Assembly (NCBI GenBank): GCA_040385875.1
Contig: JAZKGO010000004.1
Span: 96,981-160,980 of the forward strand
Length of the DNA stretch: 64,000 bases
From: JANMZR01 sp040385875
Lineage (GTDB): Bacteria > Bacteroidota > Bacteroidia > Cytophagales > Spirosomataceae
Direction of reading: 5' to 3'
Shown piece by piece: positions 34,406 to 42,394 of this stretch (positions are counted from its first letter, which is position 1; each line of letters opens with the position of its first letter). The notes under the pieces are model-generated. The model saw only the letters and a list, made by a program, of their open reading frames with translations. It was not told where the DNA came from and did no database searches. The translations under genes and the position numbers were made by a program.

Positions 34406-37400
34406 ATGAAAAAATTACTTCTAACAAGCTCAATTATATTGACTTGCCTAACAAGTCAAGCACAAAACCTTTTCAAGACGGATCATCAAAAATGGGTCGA
34501 TTCGGTGTTTGCTCATTTGAATACAGATGAAAAAATTGGACAATTACTGATGCCTAGGGGTAATTATAATGCAAAATATGACCCAGAGCTGTTAAAATAT
34601 TGGATCAAGGAATTCAAGATTGGAGGGTTTGTATTTTTTGCGGGAAGCCCTGTGAGGCAGGCCAACTTGGTGAACGAATTGCAAAGCTTGAGCAAAGTAC
34701 CACTTTTGATTGGAATGGATTTGGAATGGGGCTTAGCTATGCGATTGGACAGTACTGTAAGATTCCCCTATCAAATGACCTTAGGAGCCATTCAAGGTAA
34801 TGATGATTTGATTGAAAAAATGGGATATGAAATTGGTTTGCAGTGTAAACGAATGGGAGTGCATATTAACTATGCTCCTGTGGTGGATGTAAATAATAAT
34901 CCTAATAATCCAGTAATTAATTTTAGATCATTTGGTGAAAATAAATATAAAGTAACCGACAAAGCATTGGCCTATATGAAAGGCCTGCAGGCAGCTGGAA
35001 TCATCACTTCTGCCAAGCATTTTCCTGGTCATGGCGATACCGGAACTGACTCGCATTATGATTTGCCATTAATCAGTCATCCAAAATCTAGATTAGATTC
35101 TCTGGAGCTTTATCCTTACAAGCAGCTGATAGCCAATGGATTACAAGGCATTATGATTGCTCATTTAAGCATACCCTCTTTGGATACCACTAAAAATCTG
35201 GCTTCAACCCTTTCCAAAAAAATTGTAAATGATTTACTTAGAAAAGAACTTGGTTTTAAAGGGCTGGTATTTACCGATGCGATGGATATGAAAGGAGCAA
35301 CGAAATATTACCCAGAAGGCAAAGCCAATGTAAAAGCTATTTTGGCAGGAAACGATGTGCTAGAAACCCTTACCGATGTTGCAGGAGCTTTCAATGCAGT
35401 GAAATATGCTTTGCTAAATAATGAAATTACACAAGCTGAAATCGATTTGAGAGTAAAGAAAATACTTTTGGCCAAAGCACATGCTGGTCTTTGGAATTAT
35501 AAACCCATTGAAACTGATTCTTTAATTGAGGATTTGAATCCAATGAGTTCAGATCTGTTGAATCGCCAATTAGCTGAAAAATCAATGGTTGTTTTGCAAA
35601 ATAAAGGAGAATTTTTGCCTATTAAAGAGTTGTCTGATAGTAAGATAGCTACTTTGGCCATTGGCTCAAAGGATAAAACAGTTTTCCAAAAGTCAACGGA
35701 TTTGTATACATCCATTAGCCATTTTAATATTGATGAAAATACCGAGCCTTCCCGATTGGCCAGCATTAAAGATTCATTGAAAGCTTTTGATACAGTGCTT
35801 TTGAGTTTGCATGGTTTGAGTATTCGCCCGGCCAATAATTATTCTTTAAAACCAAAAATCAAAGAGCTTTTTGAAGATTTTGCCAATAATGAAAAGGCAA
35901 TCACCACTTTATTTTCAAATGTGTATACTTTGGACAAACTGAATAATTTGAAAAGTGGCAAAGCTTTAATAATGGCCATGCAAGAAACGGCTTATACGCA
36001 AATGGCGGCGGCTGAGCTCATTTTTGGAGCTAAAGCAGCTTCAGGTAAATTGCCAGTTTCAGTAAATGAAAGCTATCCATACAATAACGGGATGGATACT
36101 AAGAGCCTTGGTCGATTGAGCTATTCGATTCCTGAGGCGGTAGGATTGAACTCTCAAACAATTAATACGAAGATTGATTCCATTGTAAATGAGGCTATTA
36201 GACTAAAAGCAACCCCTGGAGCAGTTGTTCTCTTGGCCAAAGACGGGAAAGTGTTTTTTCATAAAGCCTATGGAAAACCAACTTATGAAGGCGCAGTTCC
36301 CGTACGGACTACTGATTTGTATGATTTGGCTTCGGTTACTAAAATCAGTACATCAGTGTTGGCATTGATGAAATTGGAAGACGAAGGCAAATTTAACTTG
36401 GACAAAACATTGGGTGAGATGATGCCCAGCTGGTCTCAATCCAATAAAGCTGCCTTAAACTATAAAGATATACTCACTCATCAATCTAGGTTGAGGGCTT
36501 GGATTCCTTTTTGGATGAACTGCATTGACTCGGTGGCGATGGTTAGAAATTCAACGGTTTTCAAAGAAAAGTTTGCTAAAGATTATAGCCCTAATTTTTT
36601 TCAAAGGCTATTTTCTGCAAAGAAAGCAAAGGCAAAATTTGATCAAAAAATTAATAACAATACTAAGCTTTGGTCAGCCTGCATCGACTTGAAAAATACC
36701 CCAACTATTTGGAAAGCCAATACTTTCAGTAACCAAAAGGCCGAAGGTTTTGACAATCAAGTGGGGGATAACCTTTGGATTCATCGCTCCATGCAGCAGT
36801 ACTTATTCAAGGCAATTGAGGAGTCGCCATTAAGAGAGAAGAAGGAGTATGTGTATTCTGATTTGAGCTATTATTTGCCTCCGCAAATTATCAAGAGAAT
36901 CACTGGTCAAGATTGGGAGAACTGGCTGAAAAGCAATTTTTATAAACCATTAGGGGCCAATTCGCTCACTTATAATGCGAAAGACCATTATAGTTTGGAT
37001 AAAATTGTGCCTACTGAATACGATTCTTTATTTCGTAAAAACCTTATTCACGGGCGTGTACATGACGAAGGGGCGGCTATGTTAGATGGTGTTTCTGGTC
37101 ATGCCGGCCTTTTTGGCAATGCCAATGATTTAGCAAAACTAATGCAAATGTATTTGAACAAAGGGAGTTATGGTGGCCGTAAATATTTGAATGAAAGCAC
37201 GTTAAATGAGTGGACAGCCTATCCATTTGATAAAGAAGTAAACAGTAGGAGAGGAGTAGGATTCGATAAAGCCGACCGAAAAAAACCAGGCATAAGTACT
37301 GCTGCATCAGCTTCAGAGCTTAGTTTTGGACATTCTGGCTTTACGGGTACCTATACATGGATTGATCCAAAGTGCAATTTAGTATATGTATTTCTGTCCA

Positions 37401-37501
37401 ACAGGGTGTACCCTACTCGCAATAACTCAAGACTGAGTGACTTGAATGTGAGAACCAATATTTTAGAGGCAGTTTATCAAGAGCTGAATTTAAAAAGATA
37501 A
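34406..37501 (+). CDS. exported GH3 N-acetylglucosaminidase fused to serine beta-lactamase-like domain
   Basis: A 1031-residue two-enzyme protein. The ATG at 34406 gives a clean signal peptide (to LTSQAQN); the frame is open 10 codons further up to a TTG at 34376. The GH3 domain (about residues 25-370) has the NagZ-type dyad region KHFPGHGDTGTDSHYDLP and the nucleophile D291 in VFTDAMDMKGA. A GH3 C-terminal domain follows, then a class C beta-lactamase/DD-peptidase-like domain (about 585-1020) with S643-V-T-K646 in LASVTKIST, a YSD motif in YVYSDLSYYLP and HSG in SFGHSGFTGTYTW. It probably trims cell-wall sugars and peptides in the periplasm. Both halves look intact. Confidence 0.92.
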   Translation: MKKLLLTSSIILTCLTSQAQNLFKTDHQKWVDSVFAHLNTDEKIGQLLMPRGNYNAKYDPELLKYWIKEFKIGGFVFFAGSPVRQANLVNELQSLSKVPLLIGMDLEWGLAMRLDSTVRFPYQMTLGAIQGNDDLIEKMGYEIGLQCKRMGVHINYAPVVDVNNNPNNPVINFRSFGENKYKVTDKALAYMKGLQAAGIITSAKHFPGHGDTGTDSHYDLPLISHPKSRLDSLELYPYKQLIANGLQGIMIAHLSIPSLDTTKNLASTLSKKIVNDLLRKELGFKGLVFTDAMDMKGATKYYPEGKANVKAILAGNDVLETLTDVAGAFNAVKYALLNNEITQAEIDLRVKKILLAKAHAGLWNYKPIETDSLIEDLNPMSSDLLNRQLAEKSMVVLQNKGEFLPIKELSDSKIATLAIGSKDKTVFQKSTDLYTSISHFNIDENTEPSRLASIKDSLKAFDTVLLSLHGLSIRPANNYSLKPKIKELFEDFANNEKAITTLFSNVYTLDKLNNLKSGKALIMAMQETAYTQMAAAELIFGAKAASGKLPVSVNESYPYNNGMDTKSLGRLSYSIPEAVGLNSQTINTKIDSIVNEAIRLKATPGAVVLLAKDGKVFFHKAYGKPTYEGAVPVRTTDLYDLASVTKISTSVLALMKLEDEGKFNLDKTLGEMMPSWSQSNKAALNYKDILTHQSRLRAWIPFWMNCIDSVAMVRNSTVFKEKFAKDYSPNFFQRLFSAKKAKAKFDQKINNNTKLWSACIDLKNTPTIWKANTFSNQKAEGFDNQVGDNLWIHRSMQQYLFKAIEESPLREKKEYVYSDLSYYLPPQIIKRITGQDWENWLKSNFYKPLGANSLTYNAKDHYSLDKIVPTEYDSLFRKNLIHGRVHDEGAAMLDGVSGHAGLFGNANDLAKLMQMYLNKGSYGGRKYLNESTLNEWTAYPFDKEVNSRRGVGFDKADRKKPGISTAASASELSFGHSGFTGTYTWIDPKCNLVYVFLSNRVYPTRNNSRLSDLNVRTNILEAVYQELNLKR

Positions 37502-37641
37502 TTTTTTGGATTTGACAAACTGAATGGATGATAAAAAAATAAACAAAAATCGTTCGATATTGATGCAACCAATTTATAATTAAAAGCATCTGTAGAGAAA
37601 AACAATTTTACAATCAATAATTCATTGAAAATCATATAATT

Positions 37642-38352
37642 ATGAAAAATTTATTTTCACTTTTATTCATCGTTCTAATAGGGCACTTTGCTGCTTTTTC
37701 TCAAGATCTAGTCACTCAAAATAGAAGTGTTTCTAATTTTAATGAGATTCGTGTAGGAAGCGGGATTGATCTTTATCTCAAACAGGGAAATACTGAAAGT
37801 TTGGAATTAACAGCACCTTCCGACAAAATTGGCAAAATAATTACTCAAGTACGAAATGGGGTACTTGAAATTAGAGTCGAAAGCAGTAATTGGAATTGGG
37901 GCTGGGGAGGTTGGAATAACAAAACGAGCCCTAAAGTAAAACTTACTTTTAAAGACATCAATGCATTGAAAGCGGGTGGGGGCTCAGATGTATATTCTGA
38001 AGGTCGATTGCTTTTTGATAAAATTAAGATTGATGCCAGTGGAGGTAGTGATGTAAAATTGGACTTTACTGCCGAAATGGTTGACTGTGATGCCAGTGGT
38101 GGTTCTGATGCTGTTTTGACTGGCTCCTCAAAATATTTTACTGGCAATGCCTCAGGTGGTTCTGATTTGAAAGCCAAAGACTTCCGTACACAAAGTTGTA
38201 GAATAAATTCCTCAGGCGGCTCTGATGCCTATGTCTGGGTTGAAAATGAGCTGCTTGCCAATGCAAGTGGGGGATCAGATATTTATTATTATGGCTCTCC
38301 AAAATCGGTAAAAGTTCATAAATCTGGCGGTTCGGATATTAATAGGAGGTAA
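37642..38352 (+). CDS. exported GIN-domain (DUF2807) protein with SGGSD repeats
   Basis: A 236-residue protein with a signal peptide (to about HFAAFSQD) and a repetitive beta-helix of the auto-transporter adhesin head GIN type. The motif GGSD recurs about seven times, at intervals of about 13 to 25 residues, as in DASGGSDVKLDF and NASGGSDLKAKDF. The regular turns would stack serine/aspartate on one face. The function is unknown; adhesion or ligand binding is only a guess. It follows the GH3/beta-lactamase gene by 140 bases and ends at a terminator. Confidence 0.87.
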   Translation: MKNLFSLLFIVLIGHFAAFSQDLVTQNRSVSNFNEIRVGSGIDLYLKQGNTESLELTAPSDKIGKIITQVRNGVLEIRVESSNWNWGWGGWNNKTSPKVKLTFKDINALKAGGGSDVYSEGRLLFDKIKIDASGGSDVKLDFTAEMVDCDASGGSDAVLTGSSKYFTGNASGGSDLKAKDFRTQSCRINSSGGSDAYVWVENELLANASGGSDIYYYGSPKSVKVHKSGGSDINRR

Positions 38353-38374
38353 GAAAACTACAAAGCCTAACCCG

Positions 38375-38401
38375 AAAAAGTCTCTTTTAGAGGCTTTTTT
38401 T
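38375..38401 (+). terminator. terminator after the GIN-domain gene
   Basis: An 11-bp stem with one G-T pair (38375-38385 and 38389-38399) and a three-base loop, followed by T. The next gene is convergent and ends a few bases further on. Confidence 0.75.
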
Positions 38402-38411
38402 ATGGGTAATG

Positions 38412-38774
38412 CTACCAAACATTTTCTAAATCTTTAGCCTCGTATTGATGATTTCTAATAGTAAAAACCGATTGCTTTGGCTTTTTCAAAACCAGATTGT
38501 CTTTGCCAGCCAAATACCTCATTGCCAATGCGATAGGGGTGAGAATAATAAAAAATATAATGGAAAGTAGAATATTTCCATTGATATAACCCAAAGCCAA
38601 TCCAATTTTAGACCAAGCCCAAGCAATTTTTTCTTCAAAAAAAGCAGAGAACAGACTTAATATCCCAATTCCGAATCCAATTTTAATCAAAACAGGAATT
38701 TTGAAAATAAACGAGATTGCCAAAAGACCTACCACGATGGCCAAAATCGTTTTTGAATGATTCTGATTTTTCAT
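38412..38774 (-). CDS. SxtJ-family membrane protein
   Basis: A 120-residue protein with three predicted helices (about residues 7-25, 30-48 and 62-84) and a basic C-terminal tail (YLAGKDNLVLKKPKQ). The pattern FEEKIAWAWSKIGLALGYINGNILLSIIFF fits the SxtJ-type family found beside carbamoyltransferases. No catalytic motif is visible. It is the last gene of the reverse-strand cassette with DUF5989, carbamoyltransferase and SGNH hydrolase. A role as a membrane partner of the carbamoyltransferase is inferred from context only. Confidence 0.7.
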   Translation of the reverse strand: MKNQNHSKTILAIVVGLLAISFIFKIPVLIKIGFGIGILSLFSAFFEEKIAWAWSKIGLALGYINGNILLSIIFFIILTPIALAMRYLAGKDNLVLKKPKQSVFTIRNHQYEAKDLENVW

Positions 38775-38820
38775 ACAAATAAATATTTCTAATTGCTAAA
38801 TTTCTGCCTCTAAAAAACTC

Positions 38821-38854
38821 CCCCTGTTACTGAGCATAGTCGAAGTAACAGGGG
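38821..38854. repeat. TGAGCATAGTCGA-type inverted repeat
   Basis: An 11-bp perfect inverted repeat, CCCCTGTTACT (38821-38831) and AGTAACAGGGG (38844-38854), encloses GAGCATAGTCGA. The core resembles the widespread Bacteroidota intergenic repeat with TGAGCxxAGTCGAA flanked by variable complementary arms. It lies between the SxtJ-like and DUF5989 genes and may also act as an mRNA hairpin or terminator. Confidence 0.7.
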
Positions 38855-38866
38855 TTTGGGGGGCTG

Positions 38867-39016
38867 TTAAAACAAAGTATAAATAAATGGTGCTAAAGCA
38901 GAGCCTCCCCCAATTACTACCAAAACACCGATTAAAAGTAGCACTACTATTACCGGCATAAGCCACCATTTTTTTCTTTCTTTCAAAAATCTAAAGAGAT
39001 CCGTTAAAAAATCCAT
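38867..39016 (-). CDS. small membrane protein, DUF5989-like
   Basis: A 49-residue gene read directly from the DNA: ATG at 39016-39014, TAA at 38869-38867. The protein is MDFLTDLFRFLKERKKWW followed by one membrane helix (LMPVIVVLLLIGVLVVIGG) and the end GSALAPFIYTLF. The layout of an amphipathic RFLKERKKWW, a helix and the APFIYTLF tail matches what I recall of DUF5989, usually encoded beside carbamoyltransferases and SxtJ. It lies 40 bases after the carbamoyltransferase on the same strand. Function is unknown. Confidence 0.85.
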   Translation of the reverse strand: MDFLTDLFRFLKERKKWWLMPVIVVLLLIGVLVVIGGGSALAPFIYTLF

Positions 39017-39056
39017 AATCTGTTGTTTTTCAATTTATATATAAATGTTACCAATT

Positions 39057-40922
39057 CTAGTCTAACGTAAACTCCGATTTCCAATTATCTTTTTCCAGCC
39101 ATTCAGGCTGATTTCTTTTATCAAAAATCATATTGCCAATTACTAAATAATCCATTTCAGTACGCATGAGGCATCTATACGCATCCTCTGGCGTGCATAC
39201 AATTGGCTCGCCTCGCACATTGAAACTCGTGTTTACAACTACTCCATAGCCAGTCTCTTTTTTAAAATCGGCAATTAATTGATGATATTTTGGGTTGGTT
39301 TCAGAGTGAACCGTCTGGATACGAGCAGAATAATCGACATGGGTGATAGAAGGTAGATCTGACCGCAAGAAATATAATTTTTCCATTAATGGCAGCTGGT
39401 TGTAATTATTAGGCAACTCTCTTCTCCTATTTTTATTCACCCCATGAACCAGCAACATATAAGGCGAATTGCTTGGGCATTCAAAATATTCATTCACATC
39501 TTCAGCCAAAACCGATGGTGCAAATGGACGAAAACCTTCACGATATTTAATTTTAAGATTCAGCTTTTTTTGCATTTCTGGGTTTCGGGGGTCTCCCAAA
39601 ATACTACGTCCTCCTAAGGCTCTGGGGCCAAATTCCATTCTTCCTTGAAACCAACCTACAACGTTGCCCTCAGCCAAAATCTTTGCTGTTTTTTCTGATA
39701 AATCACCGAAATTCTCATAATATTTAAAATCAGCTTTATACTTTTTGGACATTTGGATAATGTCTCGATCTATAAATTCGGGGCCCAAATAAGAGCCTTT
39801 CATGGCATCCTTTTGTGATTTGTCAATCACTCTTTCTTCACCAAAATAAATATGATTGGCGGCTAAGGCTGCCCCTAAAGCCCCTCCTGCATCACCTGCG
39901 GCAGGTTGAATGAAAATATTTTTGAAAATTCCAGCTGTCTGAAGTTTGCCATTGGCCACACAATTTAAAGCTACCCCACCCGCCATTACCAAATTTTCAC
40001 AGCCAGTTAACTTCTGAGCTTCTATGGCCATTTTTATCACAATCTCTTCTGTAATCTCCTGAATAGCAAGCCCTAAATCGCAATGATGTTGCTCTAAATT
40101 TGCTTCTGAATCTCGAGTTGGAAAGCCAAAAAGTTTTTCCCATTTTTTATCAAAAACCATCCTCAAGCCAGTGGCATAATTGAAATAATCCTGATTCAAC
40201 CAAATTGAGCCATCTTCATAAATTTCGATTAATTCTTTTTTAATGATTTCAATATATTTGGCCACATTATCCGACCCAATAGAACCATAAGGAGCCAATC
40301 CCATCAATTTGTATTCCCCAGAATTAACCTTAAATCCCAAGAAATAAGTAAAGGAGGAGTATAGCAAACCCAACGAATGGGGAAACTTCAACTCTTTTAA
40401 AATGCTGATAGTCTTGCCTTTACCATGGCAAATAGAGGCTGTGGCCCATTCACCCACTCCATCGAGTGTAAGTATGGCAGCTTCCTCAAAATTAGAAGGA
40501 TAAAACGCTGAGGCTGCGTGGGAAAGGTGGTGCTCTGGAAAAAGCAATTTCACCTTTTTCTTGTCAAATTTCTCAATCTCAAAAAGACCCTCATACAACA
40601 TTCTTTTAAGAAACATTTTCTCTTTTAACCAAACGGGAATCGCTGTCAAAAACGATCGAATACCACGAGGTGAAAAGGCATAATAGGTCTCCAACAATCG
40701 TTCTAATTTCAAAAGGGGTTTATCATAAAAAACAATTGCATCCAACTCGCTAAGCTGAACATTTGCTTCTCTTAAACAATATTTGATGGCTTCTGATGGA
40801 AATGAAGGGTCATGCTTTTTTCTTGTAAAACGCTCTTCTTGAGCGGCTGCAATTATTTCACCGTTTTCGATATAGGCCGCAGCTGAATCATGATAAAATG
40901 CTGATATTCCTAAAATTTTCAA
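39057..40922 (-). CDS. NodU/SxtI-type O-carbamoyltransferase
   Basis: A 621-residue carbamoyltransferase. It uses carbamoyl phosphate and ATP through a carbamoyl-adenylate. The N-terminal Kae1/HypF-like domain has LGISAFYHDSAAAYI, the metal-binding HHLSHAASAFYPS and MAGGVALNCVANGKL. The C-terminal part has MEFGPRALGGRSILGDPRN and GFRPFAPSVL. The chosen start is TTG at 40922-40920, giving (M)KILGISAFYHDSA as in homologues; the frame runs 33 codons further to 41021 but that part is unlike the family. It lies in a cassette with DUF5989, SxtJ-like and SGNH genes. The target, probably a hydroxyl of a glycan or lipid, is unknown. Confidence 0.9.
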   Translation of the reverse strand: MKILGISAFYHDSAAAYIENGEIIAAAQEERFTRKKHDPSFPSEAIKYCLREANVQLSELDAIVFYDKPLLKLERLLETYYAFSPRGIRSFLTAIPVWLKEKMFLKRMLYEGLFEIEKFDKKKVKLLFPEHHLSHAASAFYPSNFEEAAILTLDGVGEWATASICHGKGKTISILKELKFPHSLGLLYSSFTYFLGFKVNSGEYKLMGLAPYGSIGSDNVAKYIEIIKKELIEIYEDGSIWLNQDYFNYATGLRMVFDKKWEKLFGFPTRDSEANLEQHHCDLGLAIQEITEEIVIKMAIEAQKLTGCENLVMAGGVALNCVANGKLQTAGIFKNIFIQPAAGDAGGALGAALAANHIYFGEERVIDKSQKDAMKGSYLGPEFIDRDIIQMSKKYKADFKYYENFGDLSEKTAKILAEGNVVGWFQGRMEFGPRALGGRSILGDPRNPEMQKKLNLKIKYREGFRPFAPSVLAEDVNEYFECPSNSPYMLLVHGVNKNRRRELPNNYNQLPLMEKLYFLRSDLPSITHVDYSARIQTVHSETNPKYHQLIADFKKETGYGVVVNTSFNVRGEPIVCTPEDAYRCLMRTEMDYLVIGNMIFDKRNQPEWLEKDNWKSEFTLD

Positions 40923-41079
40923 ATTGATATGAATAAAATTGATTGACTGAATTCGAAATTCCAAACAAAGTCGATGGTTAAATGGAATTTGAAAAACGAA
41001 TGATTCTAAACTATAGTGCAAATTTAAGTATAATTGCCTAAATAAGACGAGGTTTTGATGTGTAAATCATGGATTACTT

Positions 41080-42306
41080 TTATTTAGTATTGGTATGGTA
41101 CAAAAGATATTCTGCCATTATAAAAGACCCATGAGTATTAAAATGTGAATCGCAATTAAAATAGAGCTCATTTATCGGCGTTTTTTTATTTAAAATATGT
41201 TGGGTTAAATCGAGATAGTGTGCTTTCTGGCCCACCAAACAATGATTGATGACAGAGTCAATTTTTGTTTTATAATTCAAATTGGTTTCCAAAGCATACA
41301 TCAAATATTTGGATGGAATATTCAATACATACATTTCAGCGCCTTCTTTTTCGGCTCTTTTTGCTATTTTAGCTAAATTATATTTTAAAATTTCAACGTT
41401 GTTTTGGGTAAATTGAACTTCCATTGGTTCTTGTTTTTTAGACTTGGCTCGGTAATAAATCTCCATAAAAAATCTTGAAGTATGAGTAAGGCTGACCAAT
41501 TTTTGAATAAAGGGTTTATCTTTCAATTTAAAATAATCCGAAATAGAATATTTTTGTACCCGTTCAATTTTTTGACCTTTTTGGTAAGCATTGGCTTTGG
41601 CAATTGAGTGATGTAACGAGTCCTTATAGACAATATTAAACGACTTACCGTCACTGCTTTTAACTAAATAAGGACGATACCTTTTTGGATAGGCTAGACT
41701 TATGTCGTCGTCAATAAAATCGTTTTCCAAATAGAGGCAAACGATTACCGCTTTATGTTTAAAAGATTGACCGATTGAATCGTAAATCATGGCCATTTGA
41801 GTGGAACCAAAGCTGCCGCCACCACCTAAATTTAAAACTGAGGTTTTCTTAAATTGTGAATATTGTGCAGGAATGGTCTCATTTTCGGCCAAAGCGAAGC
41901 CTTCAATAAAACTGTCTCCCAAAAAAATAGTATTGTTTTTATCATTTTTATCAGGCAAAATACCTCTTGCTCCCATAGAATTGAACCGCATATTTACATC
42001 AAAACAGTCGCCTTTATGTCTAATTTCAGAATTGGGGATGTGCCAAGTAGCCCAACTAACGGAATCAGTATCAATATAATGTGGGCCAAGGGGGTCGTAA
42101 TTTTCTTGAATACTGGGCCCCCAGTAAAGATAGGTTGGGTACTTATACCAAATATTTGTATAATGTAAAAGTTTGATCGCTACTAATGCAAAAACTTCAA
42201 TGGTCACTAAAATTATTAGGGTTGAAACAATGAAATCTTTGATTTTGAACATAGTATTTTTTATCTTTAACAGCCTCAAAATTAATCGATACAGCTGTTC
42301 TTTCAA
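41080..42306 (-). CDS. membrane-anchored SGNH/GDSL hydrolase
   Basis: A 408-residue protein with an N-terminal membrane helix (about residues 24-45). The catalytic serine is S132 in IFLGDSFIEGF, a GGGGSFGS block II glycine turn follows, and the DxH motif is D386/H388 in FNCDSHFNTHG. This is the layout of AlgX/DHHW-like SGNH esterases or acyltransferases acting outside the membrane. An alternative start at 42252 (MFKIKDFIV) would remove 18 residues and leave the helix intact. It begins the cassette with carbamoyltransferase, DUF5989 and SxtJ-like genes, which suggests it removes or transfers an acyl or carbamoyl group on a surface molecule. Substrate unknown. Confidence 0.8.
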   Translation of the reverse strand: MKEQLYRLILRLLKIKNTMFKIKDFIVSTLIILVTIEVFALVAIKLLHYTNIWYKYPTYLYWGPSIQENYDPLGPHYIDTDSVSWATWHIPNSEIRHKGDCFDVNMRFNSMGARGILPDKNDKNNTIFLGDSFIEGFALAENETIPAQYSQFKKTSVLNLGGGGSFGSTQMAMIYDSIGQSFKHKAVIVCLYLENDFIDDDISLAYPKRYRPYLVKSSDGKSFNIVYKDSLHHSIAKANAYQKGQKIERVQKYSISDYFKLKDKPFIQKLVSLTHTSRFFMEIYYRAKSKKQEPMEVQFTQNNVEILKYNLAKIAKRAEKEGAEMYVLNIPSKYLMYALETNLNYKTKIDSVINHCLVGQKAHYLDLTQHILNKKTPINELYFNCDSHFNTHGSFIMAEYLLYHTNTK

Positions 42307-42394
42307 AAAATAAATTTGAACTAATCAATATACTCTAGAGTTTTTAGTTATTGAAAAAAACTAAAACTAGTTCTCTTACAAACTTATAAATATT

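Noticed and set aside
40923..41021. 33-codon upstream extension of the carbamoyltransferase
   Set aside because: Homologues begin at KILGISAFYHDSA; the extension is unlike the family and runs into the intergenic region.
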